This document shows positions 41,269 to 54,548 of a DNA stretch of 64,000 nucleotides, one piece after another; the first letter of the stretch is position 1, and the number at the start of each line of letters is the position of its first letter. The position numbers and the translations under genes were made by a program. The notes beneath the pieces are model-generated. The model saw nothing but the letters and a program-made list of their open reading frames with translations. It had not been told where the DNA came from and made no database searches. Source of the DNA: Branchiostoma belcheri (taxonomy: Eukaryota; Chordata; Leptocardii; Amphioxiformes; Branchiostomatidae). Location: positions 1,449,315-1,513,314 of the forward strand of contig NW_017804043.1 of the NCBI RefSeq assembly GCF_001625305.1, written 5' to 3'.

Positions 41269-44200
41269 ATGGCGAACTCGGACTCAGAACCATCCGATCA
41301 GCGCCCTCAACAGGGCGACACAGACGATCCAGAGTACGCAGAGGCCATCGCAAGGAAGGAAAGGATTCTTACGAAGATCCTGAACCCTTTCGAGACGGGA
41401 TTTCTGTATTTTCAGCGCGTTTTGGTGTGGGAGAAACCGACCCATTCGGCCGTCCTGATGTTTCTGGTGAATGGCGCGTTTTGGTGAGTTATATAAATTT
41501 TGCTTTTGTTTATCGCAAAATACTCGCATTTCTCAAAGTTGTCATCCGTTAAAATTTGATCTTGACGTTCCCACAAATATAGTGTTTTTATTTATGATGT
41601 TGTATCTTTTCTAGGCTCGCTACTTCCACGAATTACCGGTTCTTCTTCCTGCTTGCGATGTGTGCAATGGTGGCGGTGTGTGCCGAGATCTGGAGGAACC
41701 GAATCTGGCCCACTATACGCGGTGAGGGAATCTCGCACATTGATTTTACACACACCAGACATCAAACCGTCCTTCCCTTCAGGAATTTTAAGAATCCTTG
41801 TGTGTCTGACGCCCCGGGCTTTCCATGGACATATACGCAGAGAACCCAGTACCATTTCCTCAGCTGTTGACCTACAAAAAATGACAGTGAAACATTTCTT
41901 TGTTTCATGTCCTTCCGACATTCGATCCTGCCCAAATCACACTGAATCGTTAATTATATTTTGACACTATCATACACATATAGTCACGGGGTACTGTGTA
42001 CCAGGTGTATGTATTTTGATACCACTATATTCCAGTGGAAAAATACACAGTATTCTATGTCGTGTTGTTTACAGCTATGGTTTCTAAGTTGTTTACATTC
42101 GTTTTGAGTTACACATATCACACTTCAAATGTGATGATTCATTGAATTGCTGTAAATGAAAGTTAAGTATATGATGTTGCAATGGTTGAAATTGTACAGA
42201 TGCATCTAGATGTTATGCCACCCATTGATGCCAATTGATTGGTATATTGTGTTTTATCAACACATGCCCTCATCCCAAATAAGGATTGCTGTCCACTATG
42301 CTATGACCTAATTAATTGTCTCTGTCCCCTGCAGTGGAAAAACCAGAGGAAGACCAAGACAGGTAAATATTCATATGCCATATTTTTGTTATTACCAACA
42401 AAATGTTTTGCTATTGTATGGGCTTTCAGTTTCAGGCATGTCACAGAGCATTTATGCAATGAATTGTGAAAGAAACTTGACAACAAGGTTTACATCTCTA
42501 TTGTCCCCAGATTATGTTACGATTTTTAAGAGTTCTTTTCTTTTTAGTAGTGTTTGCACGTTGGATCTTGCTTGTGTTGGATTACATAAGTTTCAAGGCC
42601 GCTAAGTACATTTGCAACACCGTATGTATGTGTATTGCTGACGTGTGTTTTGAAGTGTGGCAACGCGTGACAAAGTATGACATCATCACTCCCCAACTGT
42701 GTTTACTTGTCACTTGTCAAACGTTGACCTGACGGGGTGCACAGGACATTACTGATTGCATTCTGCCATTATAGTCATTCCTATGTATAAAGAAAGTCTT
42801 AAAATAAAAGTTAGAATTTCAATTAAAGATCTGTCCCACTGCTTTCACTAGTATTAAATGCTTGATGTGTAGATATAAGGTTGTTGCCCTGCTGTACCTC
42901 AGTGGCTGTACCTTAATTTCTTAACTCAACCATGAAGCATGACTAATTGAATCGCACTACAGTAGAGAGCGTTTGTTTAATGCTCTCACTTCAAGGATGT
43001 TGACAATAAACCAACAATATATTATATATACACTTACACAGAGCTGAAGTGCTCTAGAAGATTTTGACAATTTAATTTTTCTTGTCACTTCGAATGGTAG
43101 TTAATATGGAGACTTTGGAGAGTAATAGATTATATTAACGATGTGAGTTTTCACATCTGGGATGTGTTATTCTCAGCAATATTATTATTCTAGAAGAAAT
43201 AATTTTGAATTAATTTTTGCTTGTCATTTTGGATCGTAGTGACAATAGAGAGAGTAACAAAACATATTTTCGATGTGAATTTTCACATCTGGGATGTGTT
43301 ATTCTCAGCAATATTGTTACTCTTTGCTATGGATAACCGCTGACGTGGCCACATGGCATTCAGCCAGGTTGTGTTGTTGGACTTGATGTTGGGAGTCAAA
43401 GTCAGTCTCATGTCATATGAGGACATCCTCCAATGGCTGGGCTGTACGTAAATTTTGGCTGACAGCTTTGCCAAATCAACTAAGCTACTGGCTGAAATTT
43501 AAGGGCCCATCTTGTACAAAGTAACCCTTTTGATGTAAATCTTAACATGAACATAACTGCACGTAAAAGATGTACAGTTAGATATTAAGTAAGATTTTGA
43601 AGATGGAAATGCCTCCATATGTAAACTATTATGTGAACCTACAGACTTTATGTGTTAAATGTCTAAACTTACTTGAACAACCATTAAGACTAAATTTTAG
43701 CTACAACTTTGTTGGAAATGTAAAAATTAACTGTGTAATGACTCAAACCCAGGTCAGAAACTCAAAAAATGGTGTAAGACAGGTCAGGTTAGGTAATTTA
43801 CAGTCATTATCTTTTCATACTTAACTTGTTAACTGTTGAAGCCTTGTGTCCGTCCTTGACACTTGGGTCATTGATGACATCAGTCAGAGACGTGTGATGG
43901 TCACACTTGTTGGTCTTCAATAACAAACAACAGATAGCAGCCCAGTATATATTTACACCCACATCACTTGGCGTTTGGCAAAACAGTTGCCATCTCACAC
44001 ACAACTAGCTGCAGAGTGTTCCTGTCCAATACTGTGATACTGTAATAAGCTAAAGGTATGTGTCACATCAGAAATGATATAATGATTACAAAATAGTTCT
44101 TATCTCAAGAAATGATATAATGATTACAAAATAGTTCTTATCTCAAGAAGTACCTGAAAGTTTAAGTTCTTGTTAACCTTCCCCTTGCTGATGTTTGCTA

Positions 44201-47200
44201 GAAATTTGGTAAAAATGTTGAGGCATACTTGTCTCATTCAAACCTTATGTTTACCAGGTACTTGTCTCATTTCTAGGACATACTGTCAGTCATCAACTTT
44301 ATTTAGTTAGCTCAGAATATAACATTTGTCCTTGAGTCACTTGAGTGATCTTTTTAGATTTTGGTTCCCCCATTGATGTGTGGCGTTGTGTGGCCGAATA
44401 CTATGTCAGGTATGGAGGCCTCCAGGGTTTGTTGTACTGTCGGCATCCTGGTCATGTCAGGGGGAAGTATCACGTTGTCAGCTTATGTTGATTCTGTTCT
44501 AAAAGTTGCAGCGCTCAGCTTGCAAAGGTGACATAGATAGAAGACAGTTCTACTGTAGATCACTTTATGTTCGGGGTAAGAAAAGTTTGCAGTCTGTGAA
44601 AAATGGACATGTTCGTGGACCTTAATACATTCACAGTGGCAGCAGGTGCAGCAAAAAAGAAAGAGGGTGATTTATTTGTTCACAGCAATGATAAGTTCCC
44701 AGCACCACAAAAGTGACCGCGAAAACCGTTAATATGAAAGTACCATGAAGAAATTGTGATGTACAGTATTTCAGTATTCTACAGCTTAACCAAAGTGCAT
44801 GTACCTCGACTATACCGCTAAGATCTTGATCTTGAAAAGAGCCTCAGTCCATTAAGATAAGACCTTCTGCTGCTCCAAATGTATGTATCTTGCGATGGGG
44901 CTTATGACTAAGTGCTATGGGTCCAAATGACAAACATGTATGCTTGGCCCCAGTGTTGTATCATGTATATGCCTTACATCCTTGAATTTTTTTTAACTAA
45001 GATAATATTAACTTGCCCCTTGGACAAGTTGGTTCTAGTGATATATTTTTATGATGTTTTTGTTATGGGGTCAAAAACAAGGCCAAGGATAGCACATTTC
45101 AGTCACGGTTACAGTGACTGTCATAAAAACATTAGCTGTGTCCAAGATCTATTTCAAGGGACTGTCACGTACATAAATATGTTATGCAGTCATTATGTAA
45201 CAGGACTATTTGATGCTTTCATACTGTACTGTATGTTAAACTGAATTTTATATACCTGCCCCGGTAATAATTAAATTGCTTCATGTAATTAGTATGTACT
45301 AGGTATTTTAGTCACAGGGCACAATCTACCAAAAAGCCCAACATGGTGACATGTGACTCGGCTTTAGGTTTAGCTAACAAGGTGGTCTTAGTCTCCTGGG
45401 TATGTATATATAGAAAGCCTGCCAAAAAATCAATGGATTTCATTGATTTGCAGGTGTGCTAAATAGCGACCTGGCTTGGGGTAAATTGTAAAGTATAGAG
45501 GAGAAATTCTCAGGTGCCTACAGCAATTAAGATGCAGGTCCTTCAGTAGTACAATTGGTCTGAAACTTAATGTAAAAATTTGTTTGTAGCTGTCAGATTT
45601 AGATCGATATTTAAGGTGTTCCAATTCAACTGGGTAGAGAAGACAGTGTGTGCTACCCTGTATTTTTAGGCAATATTTCCTCAGGTCAGTTAGGCTTGTA
45701 ATTTACACTTAATTGGGTACCATTTTATGATTTTCATGCTGCAGTAGAATATCTCATGACTGTAGATTAGTTGACATAATAAATCAATACTCAGTTTTTA
45801 TCTTGCCTTTTTCATGTGGTCTTATCTCCAAATATTGGAATCAGTTTCTGGTCAGAACTGAAGTATGAAATTACGTGATGATGTTTTTTTTTTGTTTGAC
45901 TTAACTAAGTTGGGCTGTGGTTAATGCCTCATACAATCAAATATTGATGGGTACTAGTATATTAATGCCCATGATGTAACAGTTCTAATTGTCTGTGCCT
46001 CCCAGCTGGGCTGTTGTCCACCCCCGTCTCCTGAGCGCTCCAGAACTGGCTCACCACATCGCCGAGGGCTGGGTCACCTTCTCCTGGTCCTGTAATAACC
46101 ATGATATACTCGGGTAACTGTTTGTGTCTGTTTGTCCCTCCCAGCTGGGCTGTTGTGCACCCCCGTCTCCTGAGCGCTCCAGAACTGGCACACCACATCG
46201 CCGAGGGCTGGGTCGCCTTCAAAACTAGTGCTGTACTGTACCAAAACTAGTATATTAATGGCCATGATGTAACAGTTATTGTCTATCCATCCCAGCTGGG
46301 CTGTTGTCCACCCCCGTCTCCTGAGCGCTCCAGAACTGGCTCACCACATCGCCGAGGGCTGGGTCGCCTTCGCATGGTCCTGCAGGAAACTCTGGGAGAT
46401 GAAGAAGAACTCGCCTGGAAAGGTAACTATGGAAACTACGTAGTACTGTGTACCGGTTCGCTAAGACTAGTTCCGGACTTGTAAAAAATGGTTAAAGGTT
46501 TAAACCATGGAAACTCAGACATGATGCAAGGGCGGAAGTGTCAATGATTTTAATCTCGTGATAAAGGTCAAATAAAGTGATGTCACTGGCAGACATTAAA
46601 AATTGTATATAAAATGTCTGATGTGTGTAACTCTGCCAGAGAGATCACATTTCGTTTTATCAAGAGATTCAATCCCTGTATCTGCTTGGAGATTATGGAT
46701 AAAGTCTTCAAGCAGAGTGACAGCTGGGCCAAGTTGATGGTTCATTACCCCATGTAAGCAATTTGACAGTTACGTCAAGAGGGCAAATACAAATACATGT
46801 ACAGTCATGTCACTTGGATGAATTCTGCTAATGATGTGTTGTACCTGCCAGTTCACTGCGCTGGTGTGTGTGTCGTGTGGTGCCATGGCACTGGTGGGAA
46901 TATACATCCCCGGAGTCATGATAGCCTACATCATTGGTGAGTCTTACATGTGCCATTTGTATATTTAATGAGCATGACGGTTGACCATCTGTCTACACTG
47001 AACTTGGGCCTTTTGTTCTACAACAGAAAATTCTCTCTATCAGTGTCATCACCACAAACTTATTTGGTGTAGAATATTATATTTGTCCAAGAATTGCATG
47101 TACAATGTACAATCATGGTTATACATTGATTTGATGTTTGTTATATTTTAAGTTATATGCAATTCTTATCACAAGTACATGTATCTACACGTAGTTATGA

Positions 47201-49325
47201 GTAACATACACAGGAAAGTGTTAAACCCCTGTCTGTCTGAAAAGTTTGCTGCTACATTGTATATGGTGTTTGAGGTTTATTGATGAAAACCTCTCCTTTA
47301 GCTGCCCACCTGAGGATGACAGCTATTCTTCCAGGAGAGACTGGTCGGAATACATCAACATACAATTATATATAAAGTTACATTACATAGTTATTTTGTT
47401 ATTAGGGGTTATAATGTTATTATATAATAACTACTATGTCCATGTGTATAGTGATGAGTCTGCTGCTGTGGCCCTGTGTGGAGTACCACCGAGTTATCCA
47501 GCGGATCTACAACCGCTTCGAACCCCTGATGATGCAGCTGGACTATAGCATGAAGACACGACGGGGGCGCTCGGGGCGCAAGAAGAGTGAGTACAACAGG
47601 CTCAGGTGTCAATACTATTAGGTAGTTAGTATGTGGATGGTTGCTCAATAGAAACAGTCCACCATAGGAAATCAGGTCATTGTGTTATTCTAATTGTCTG
47701 AAGTCCAAAGAACATGACATTTGAGTCTCATGTGTGTAAGAATATGACTATATTAAAAGTGTGAAGAAATAAGTCTAATTATCACAATGTGATTCTAAGT
47801 AGAGTTTTATAAGTATATATAACTTTTAGCAAGTGTCCCCGATAATTTTGTTGATGTAACATCTAACTGATTGCTTCTATGTTATATCACAACTCAATTC
47901 AGCTAAATCGACATAGCTGCTTCTTCATGACAACTTGAAACTGTTACACTTGAAAGTGTATTTCAAAGGTTGTGTGTAAATAAACCATTCTGTCTCTCTC
48001 TCTCTCTCTCTTGAATTCGTGGAGTAGAAGTCATGTTTTTCTGATATCGTACACATTGTCCCCACTAGGAAAGAGAATGCACACCGGGAGGGTGTCTCTC
48101 GTCGTGGGACAGTCGGCCAGTCACGCCACGGCTACTGCAGAGACAGACGACAGCGAAACGGACACAGAACTTGGACAGTTCATTCCCAGAGACCCGGAGA
48201 CGACGGCGGCCCTGGCGCGGGCACTCACGGACTCCGAGATGTCTGAGGATGAAGCTTCCTCGCTGGCTCAGTTCTCACGGGCGGGGACACCCAGTATAGC
48301 TGAAGGTGAGCACTGGAATCAAGATCAAATATGGTGACAGGAGTCTAAATCCCTCTTGCTATAAAATTGCAACATGATGTAACCCAACACTAGTTGCCAT
48401 GGTGACAGACATCTGGTTCTGGTCATTGACCTTATTTGTTTGGAGAAGAAGAAGAGGAAACAGAGCAAAAACAATATGTTTTCCTTCTGTAAACATAAAT
48501 ATTGAACCATAATGTGTTTACAACTTTTCTGTCGTGATCATTATAGTGCAGAGTTCTAAATCATTTGGTTTTTGCTATATACATCAATTACAGAACTGAT
48601 GCTCATTAATCATTGAAGAGTCTCAAAGTTTCTAATTTGTAACTATGAAGTTTAATTGGAACTTACATTGATTTCTTTCCTCAACAGACAACCACACAGA
48701 CAACGAGGGGATGTTTATGGAGGGTCTGTCCGAGTTCCCGTCGTTTAACGACCCTTCAGTCCTGGCGGAGGAGGATGAGAACCTGGGGATTCCGCCGGGC
48801 ATGCAGGACATCAGCCAGGAGGAACACCAGAGGGAAGCTGCGGAGAACATGATATTCGACCCCACCCACTTCAACGGCGAGGAGGATGAGCCAGCGCGGC
48901 CGACTGCCAGGCAAAGATACCGTCAGGGGCAGCAGCAGGCGACGCAAGCGGACGTGATCGAGATGGCACGGACCCAGATCGTCAGGGAAGCGGCCACGAC
49001 CGTGGTGCAACAGACGCTGACCGCACTGGGAAACATGGCGACAAACTGGTTGGCTTCGGCCGCCGGGAGCGCGGATCAACCGACGGGAAGCCGCCGCAGC
49101 GTGGTCGACGCGAGCGAACAGGACGTTAACACACAGCAGGAACCCAGGGTCAGGGAGCTGAGTCCTCATGTCAGAGGCAACAAGAGAGAGACAGAGTTTT
49201 CTGATTCGGAAATAGAGGACGATTTTGAGTTTCTGGACCAAGCGGACTTTGAGAGCTTTGAAGAACAGGCAGGGAATTCACCAGAAGGGCCCAGAAGTGG
49301 AAGTAGTGGTGGGAACAGGGCTTGA
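41269..49325 (+). CDS. RETREG: Reticulophagy regulator (FAM134 family ER-phagy receptor), 8 exons, 523 aa
   Basis: Exons 41269-41483, 41615-41721, 42335-42362, 46296-46422, 46852-46936, 47452-47586, 48069-48305 and 48688-49325 join to 1572 nt. The N-terminal half is a reticulon-homology domain: two hydrophobic hairpins (about 57-97 and 160-195) separated by the linker [19 protein letters not shown]. The C-terminal half is acidic and disordered and ends with an LC3-interacting region, DDFEFLDQ, core FEFL at 491-494. Family members curve ER membrane and tether it to autophagosomes. The start has ATGG context. Two extra partial copies of exon 4 lie in intron 3. I cannot say which vertebrate paralogue (RETREG1-3) is closest; one pro-orthologue is likely. 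Confidence 0.95.
42363..46005 (+). other. RETREG intron 3 (about 3.9 kb in all), no further exon seen
   Basis: Contains short tandem duplications (43140-43320 with GGGATGTGTTATTCTCAGCA twice; 44068-44148 with a 43-bp direct repeat) and otherwise unremarkable AT-rich sequence. The exon 3 to exon 4 junction is in frame, so no exon is missing. Confidence 0.55.
46006..46222 (+). pseudogene. Two partial tandem copies of RETREG exon 4
   Basis: Copies begin at 46006 and 46145, each with its own CCCAG acceptor, and match the first 75-85 bases of exon 4 (46296) almost perfectly. Copy 1 then diverges and hits a stop or, if spliced at CGG|GTAACT (46113), gives 108 nt and shifts the frame. Copy 2 breaks off after GTCGCCTTC. 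Flanking intron (ACTAGTATATTAATG, CATGATGTAACAGTT) is duplicated too. Confidence 0.85.
48337..48497 (+). repeat. Dispersed repeat, about 160 bp, plus orientation
   Basis: GACAGGAGTCTAAATCCCTC, GCAACATGATGTAACCCAAC, CATGGTGACAGAC, TTTGTTTGGAGAAGAAGAAG and GCAAAAACAATATGTTTTCC occur in this order. A full copy in reverse lies at 58632-58821; halves at 39480 and 40190. Non-coding transposon family of unknown class. Confidence 0.7.
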
Positions 49326-52141
49326 CAGAACAAACAATAGTTAAACGTGCTCTTTAAGGTTAACCTTCTCCATACTGACAGGTGCTGTGTCCAGTGCAAA
49401 TACAGGGGATAGGCTACCTCACAGCAGGGAGAAGGTTAATAAATATAAATCAAATTTATTGATCAATTACCATTTATAGGAACAGTCATCAAATCGTAAG
49501 CAACATTTGTGTGCTCTTTGTCAGTTAAGACGTAAAAAATAGATTTAAGGGTGGTTACTTCTGTTGATAGTGCTGGAGAATGTTTCCATGGGTGTTATGT
49601 TACATCTTTTTTTTTTTTAAATCTTGTTGATGGTTGTTTGGAAAACTATGATATCAAGTACAGTAACTGGTTTATTTTGAAAAGATGTATACCTCACACA
49701 TTTAGTTTGCATCAAAACCAAGAAAGTCCAGAACTAAATTCAATTGAATCTTATTAACTACACTTGTATTTATGTATTCAATGACTATACAGACGTTATT
49801 TAAAATTACCAAGACATAGAATGACAAATTTTCTGAATGTTATGTTAAGCTAACAGTTACCTGTGTGTACCAAAGGCATAAATGTTGTATTTTGTACAGT
49901 GTATAGAAAAAAATGGATATGAAAGTCAGTGTTGTTGAGAAAAGGCCAGTGGACTGTCAGATGAAATGTAAATGTGTGCTTGCTGGTTGGTGTTTGAAAA
50001 GTGAGCTGGTTGTCAGCTCTGCTATGATTGTGAAAGACATTTGAAAGAAGTGTTGTCTTCTGAAAAGTGCTTTATCAATCCTTGAAATATATAACTTACT
50101 ACCGGTAAACAAAGCATTTTTGAAGACAGGCTCTCATAAAATGTAAGACATTGCAATGATTGTAGAAAGCAAAAGAAATTTGAAACTACAGTAACCTATC
50201 ACCCTGAATCAAAGAAAAATGAGTTGCACAGTGAAAAAAAGACTACTAAACCTGTTACAGATTAACTGTAGAAATATTTACCAGCTAAAATGTTATCAAA
50301 AAGTTCACAGATCTCTTACTAACTTTGTTATTGTTTGGGCACAGTGTATGCATCAGATTTTATAGCTACAAAAAAGTTGTTTGGCAGGTCTATCAAAAGA
50401 ATCAATAGGATGTGCAGCATTTTTAACCGTTCCCTACTAAGTAAGAGAACTCAACAATGTTGTTTCCATACCTGTACTAAAAACTAGAGGTTAGGGCACA
50501 TTGCCTTGCTTCAAGGAAGCAACAATGTTACAGTTTCATTTAACTGTTTTGCAATTACCTCCAGGAAGGATATTGACATTGTCTCATTCTTGAATAGTTG
50601 ACATTACTTTAAAAGCCAGTCAATACTATATGTGTTTAAAATCTTCTCCATTTTGATTCTGTGTAAAGCAATTTTGTATTGTATGTTTGCTTGAAGAGAG
50701 TACTCATCGATGTTTGAAAATAGCAACATTCCTGGAACTGTTAATACAACTTGCTGTCCTCAATTTGTATTTTTTTTTGGAGTGTGGTTCACAGAAATGA
50801 TATGCATTTAAGCTGACAAATTCTCGTCTTCCTATTAAAGAACCCCTTTCCCAGGCTAATGCCCATTTGTTGGGGTGTACAGAATTTTATGCTGGAAGAA
50901 GTTACCCTAAAGATCAGGGTTTGTTCTCTGTGCTACCCAGTAAATCCCAGCATTTTCTAGGAGTGGGAAGTTTGCCTTGGTGAAAAACATTGCTGCTGTG
51001 CCTAAATTGTTTACTGTGTTGTTAAATAACTGTCTTAACTTATTTCGTGCTGTTTTATTTTGATGGTTTGAAGTTGAGTTGTTGGGTGTAATGTATGTCA
51101 TTTTGTGAATTTGTGAATTTATGGTATCTACCTGAAATTTCCACTGAAATTAAGTTATTAGCATGACCTAAAAGCTTGTTAATCAGGGATTGTAGATATG
51201 ATGCTAATATGAACAAACATTTCTCATACATGATGTTAAACATTATGAATACAATGTTATGTACATATAGTCAAGGATGATGAAAAAGATGGTATGTCTT
51301 TGTCAAAGATCAAATTTGAACAATTGTACCACAGCTTGAAACTGGTTGTTTAGATATAAACTTCTTTCTAGTAGAATAAAATGAACCCAAAATGCTCTTC
51401 CCTAAACCACTCATTTTCTTAAAAAAAAAATGTGCAACTGTTTTGGGATCACTCCTGAATTGATTATTTTTAATCACGAAATACATGTAGCTTCAAGTGT
51501 TTTATTTGTGTGTGGCACAGGGATGGTAGAAGTTTCTTTCTTCACTGTATAATGTTTATATCTGTAATGTTATGTACACTGTATGTAGGTACACAAGATT
51601 ATTTATGAATGTTAATACTTTTCAACTACTAAAAGATGCATTATATGACTTTAATGGATTTACTGACTGAAGAATAAATGTTTACCTGTGTATCCTTGAA
51701 TTGAATAGATGTATTTTCTTTTCGGTAATTGATTTAAGCCACTAGTGTCATGAGTTTTCTTTCCTTGCTTACATTTCGGTGTCTGTTGGACACCTTCCTC
51801 TGAGCTTCTGACTGGAGTTCTGCTTCTAGCTGCTATATGTAGCTGGCGCTTTTGTGGCCGAAACGTAACCATGGTAAGACAAGTTTGGTTCAACCATTAA
51901 ATTATTGTGTTAAAAAAACTCCTATATCCTATACTCTAGCAACCTGATGAAACTATCATCAGGGGTGAACAAGACTGAGTGAACACAAAGTCTTGTGCAG
52001 TTTTTAGTACACTCTTCGTCAGACAAGTTTGGTTCAACCATTGTGTAAAAGAGAACTCCTATATCCTATACTCTACCAACCTGATGAAACTATTTTCAGG
52101 AATGAGTGAACACAAAATCATGTGAAGTTTTCAGTACACAT
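49326..52141 (+). other. RETREG 3' UTR and convergent intergenic region
   Basis: AT-rich, no coding signal. A candidate poly(A) signal AATAAA is at about 51671, implying a 3' UTR of about 2.3 kb if used. A tandem duplication of about 140 bp (CTCCTATATCCTATACTCTA, CCTGATGAAACTAT) lies at 51885-52140, just before the RPL37A poly(A) signal. Confidence 0.45.
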
Positions 52142-52147
52142 TTTATT
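52142..52147 (-). terminator. RPL37A poly(A) signal AATAAA
   Basis: TTTATT on the plus strand is AATAAA on the minus strand, 123 bases past the RPL37A stop codon, the spacing expected for a short ribosomal-protein 3' UTR. Confidence 0.6.
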
Positions 52148-52269
52148 CAGAGTTACCACGGCCAGATTCCAGAACGTTCCAACAGGTGCAGGTAATCCTG
52201 ATGTTGTAAGGATGGCTGCTTGTTGGGAGGTTTGATCGACCAGACGTCCTTCTGTACAAATCTAACAGC

Positions 52270-54548
52270 TTACTGCTCCTTCATTTCACGCAGACGCCTC
52301 ACCGCAGACCGGACTGTGGCTGCTGCTGTCGTGCTGTTGGGTGAGATACAAGAAAATCACTCATCTCTCCTTTGTACTCACATTTTTTAAGCACGTCAGC
52401 AGAACGCACTGCGCCTGTGTGAAACCCCAATTTTTTTATGGTTTTCGTTGGATGTTTGGTCAAAGCTGCATCATAATGTTGGCTGTTGCAGAACATATCT
52501 TTTCCAACATAACAATTGGAAACTACAGACGGAGTGTTAACCTTAAATACGCGAATACAACCTTATTGGTTATACGAGACGTTCTGCCAAAGTGCTATGA
52601 ACAATACATTACGGTTTCATGCAGGTGCAGTACGTTCTGCTGACTATACATTGTACAGATACAGATCTCTTATTAGTACTCATGTTTTTAACTTGACGGT
52701 TGAAGCATGAAGCAAAATCAAAACTTCCTCCAGCAAGAGAAGTCGCATTACCTGTACACCCAGGCTCCGCCTGCAATGGTCTTCCTACAGCTCTTACAGG
52801 ACCAGATTCCAACAGATTTTCTCTTCATGTTTTCCTGATTCAGAAACAAAGAAAAAGCCTCATATATTATGCTAATAATACCTCCATACACTTTCATAAT
52901 TTAATGTCTGTAAAATACATGTATAACTAGAAAGGCCAATATTTGCTTTGGAGCAAATACAGCGATGGGTTCACCACATTTTACGACATGGCAGGGAAAG
53001 AATGAGAAACACAAGGGAAAACAATGATTTACATTGATATAACTATAATATGAAGTAACATACAACTAAAACAACAGTTGGATAGCTATTCCCTACTTTA
53101 TTGGTTAGGATTTTTAATTGCATAATGCAAACTGTTGATTTTCAAAAAAAAAAAACGTTCATGCCCCACATTCCAATGCTGGAGCAGAAAAGCTTGAAAT
53201 ACCTACCAAAACACTTGAATAAAGACATACTGTCAGTATGGAAATGCTCTGTGCAGGTGTTAATCAAGTTAAATCCCAACAGCCAATCAGCAAGAAATGC
53301 TCTGTGCAGGTGGAAATGCTCTGTGCAGGTGTTAATCAAGTTAAATCCCAACAGCCAATCAGCAAGAAGTATAGAGGAAAGCTGCATGCCTATTGGTTGA
53401 TGCCCTGCATTCCATTGTGATGACTCATGCCCAAACGTGGTAAACACGGCACACTAACACAGTAATACATTTGCTATAACACAGCCAAAAAACTCAAATA
53501 AAACCATTCTAAAAGCCTGTATCACAAAAATTTAAAAAACGCCTAGGGGTATTTGCCCACTGTACCTCCATACCAAATTTCAGGACCTTAGGCCATAAAA
53601 TGAAGAAGCTGAATCCATTTAAAAAATGGCAGGAGGAGAAGGAGGAGAAGAAGAAACATCAGAAAAAGCAATATGGGTTCACCACCACTTCGTGGAGTGG
53701 TGAACCCATAACTATTACTTGTACCAAAACCACCAACACCTATACAGCACATGTTCAAGCTAGCACATGTACACGTAACATAAATATGTTACTAGTTGTA
53801 GTAGTAGTAGTGTTACATGTGCATGTAGCTTAGAATACAGACTACAAATAGTCAAATCGACTCAGACAAGATTTTCTTGCAACGGCGGTTAGAAAGGCGC
53901 CCATAGATACCTTGCCACAGAAGGTGCATGTGTACTTGGAGTGCTGAGACACCTCCATCTTCTTGATGGTCTTACGCAGAGAGGCGCCATAACGGGTGCC
54001 GTACTTCCCGACGATTCCCACCTTCCTCGTACGCTTGGCCTGGACAAAAAGAAAAAAAAGTCATCACAACTTAACTGTGAATAATTTTCATACTTGACGT
54101 TCATTTTTGGTATCATGCATAGATTTATTTCATTCCAAAATATGGAGTGGGAGGGGGGTCAACATAATTTTTTTTGCCGTTATATTTTTTGTCAAGCAGA
54201 AGTTTACGCTGCATCTAAAAGACATAAAATGTGTGCCTTTATCCTAGGTGCTATTTTGAGTCAGTATTCTACATAAGAACTGTATCATACGATTATATTA
54301 TTATCTTCCAAAAAAAATGAGATACAGGTCCCAACATAGACAGGCTGTCCAACCTAAATATCCCTGTACTTATTTACAATATCTAGGCTGTTCTATTCGT
54401 CTTACACCGACAAAATCTATTCCTAACAATGAACAATGTTTTCAAGAAACACTACAGCTAGTAACCATGCAATTTCTTGCCCAAAAAGAGGAAGATTACG
54501 ACGGATATCTTGTGAGTTTCTCAACTGTTCGAAATTTGTACCCACCAT
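52270..54548 (-). CDS. RPL37A: 60S ribosomal protein L37a (eL43), 4 exons, 92 aa
   Basis: Exons 54546-54548 (the ATG alone), 53911-54039, 52752-52834 and 52270-52333 join to 279 nt, 92 aa as in human. Sequence is collinear with human eL43: [20 protein letters not shown], and the zinc site C39, C42, C57, C60. The first exon ending right after ATG is the known architecture of this gene in animals. The ATG was placed at 54548 because it is followed by GTGGGT donor sequence and preceded by a short leader and a pyrimidine tract (54565-54577) of the 5' TOP type. It is a structural protein of the large ribosomal subunit. The gene is head-to-head with ZNF622. Confidence 0.93.
52390..52643. mobile_element. 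MITE, AGCACGTCGGCAGAACG family, copy 3
   Basis: Starts AGCACGTCAGCAGAACGCAC and ends GCAGTACGTTCTGCTGAC. In RPL37A intron 3. Confidence 0.65.
53238..53368. repeat. Tandem duplication in RPL37A intron 2
   Basis: GGAAATGCTCTGTGCAGGTG followed by TTAATCAAGTTAAATCCCAA and CAGCCAATCAGCAAGAA occurs twice, with a third partial unit between. Confidence 0.8.

Noticed and set aside
41653-41964. 103-aa plus-strand frame overlapping RETREG exon 2
   Set aside because: Out of frame with exon 2 and continues through its GTGAGG donor.
48756-49241. 161-aa minus-strand frame
   Set aside because: Antisense of the GC-rich last RETREG exon.
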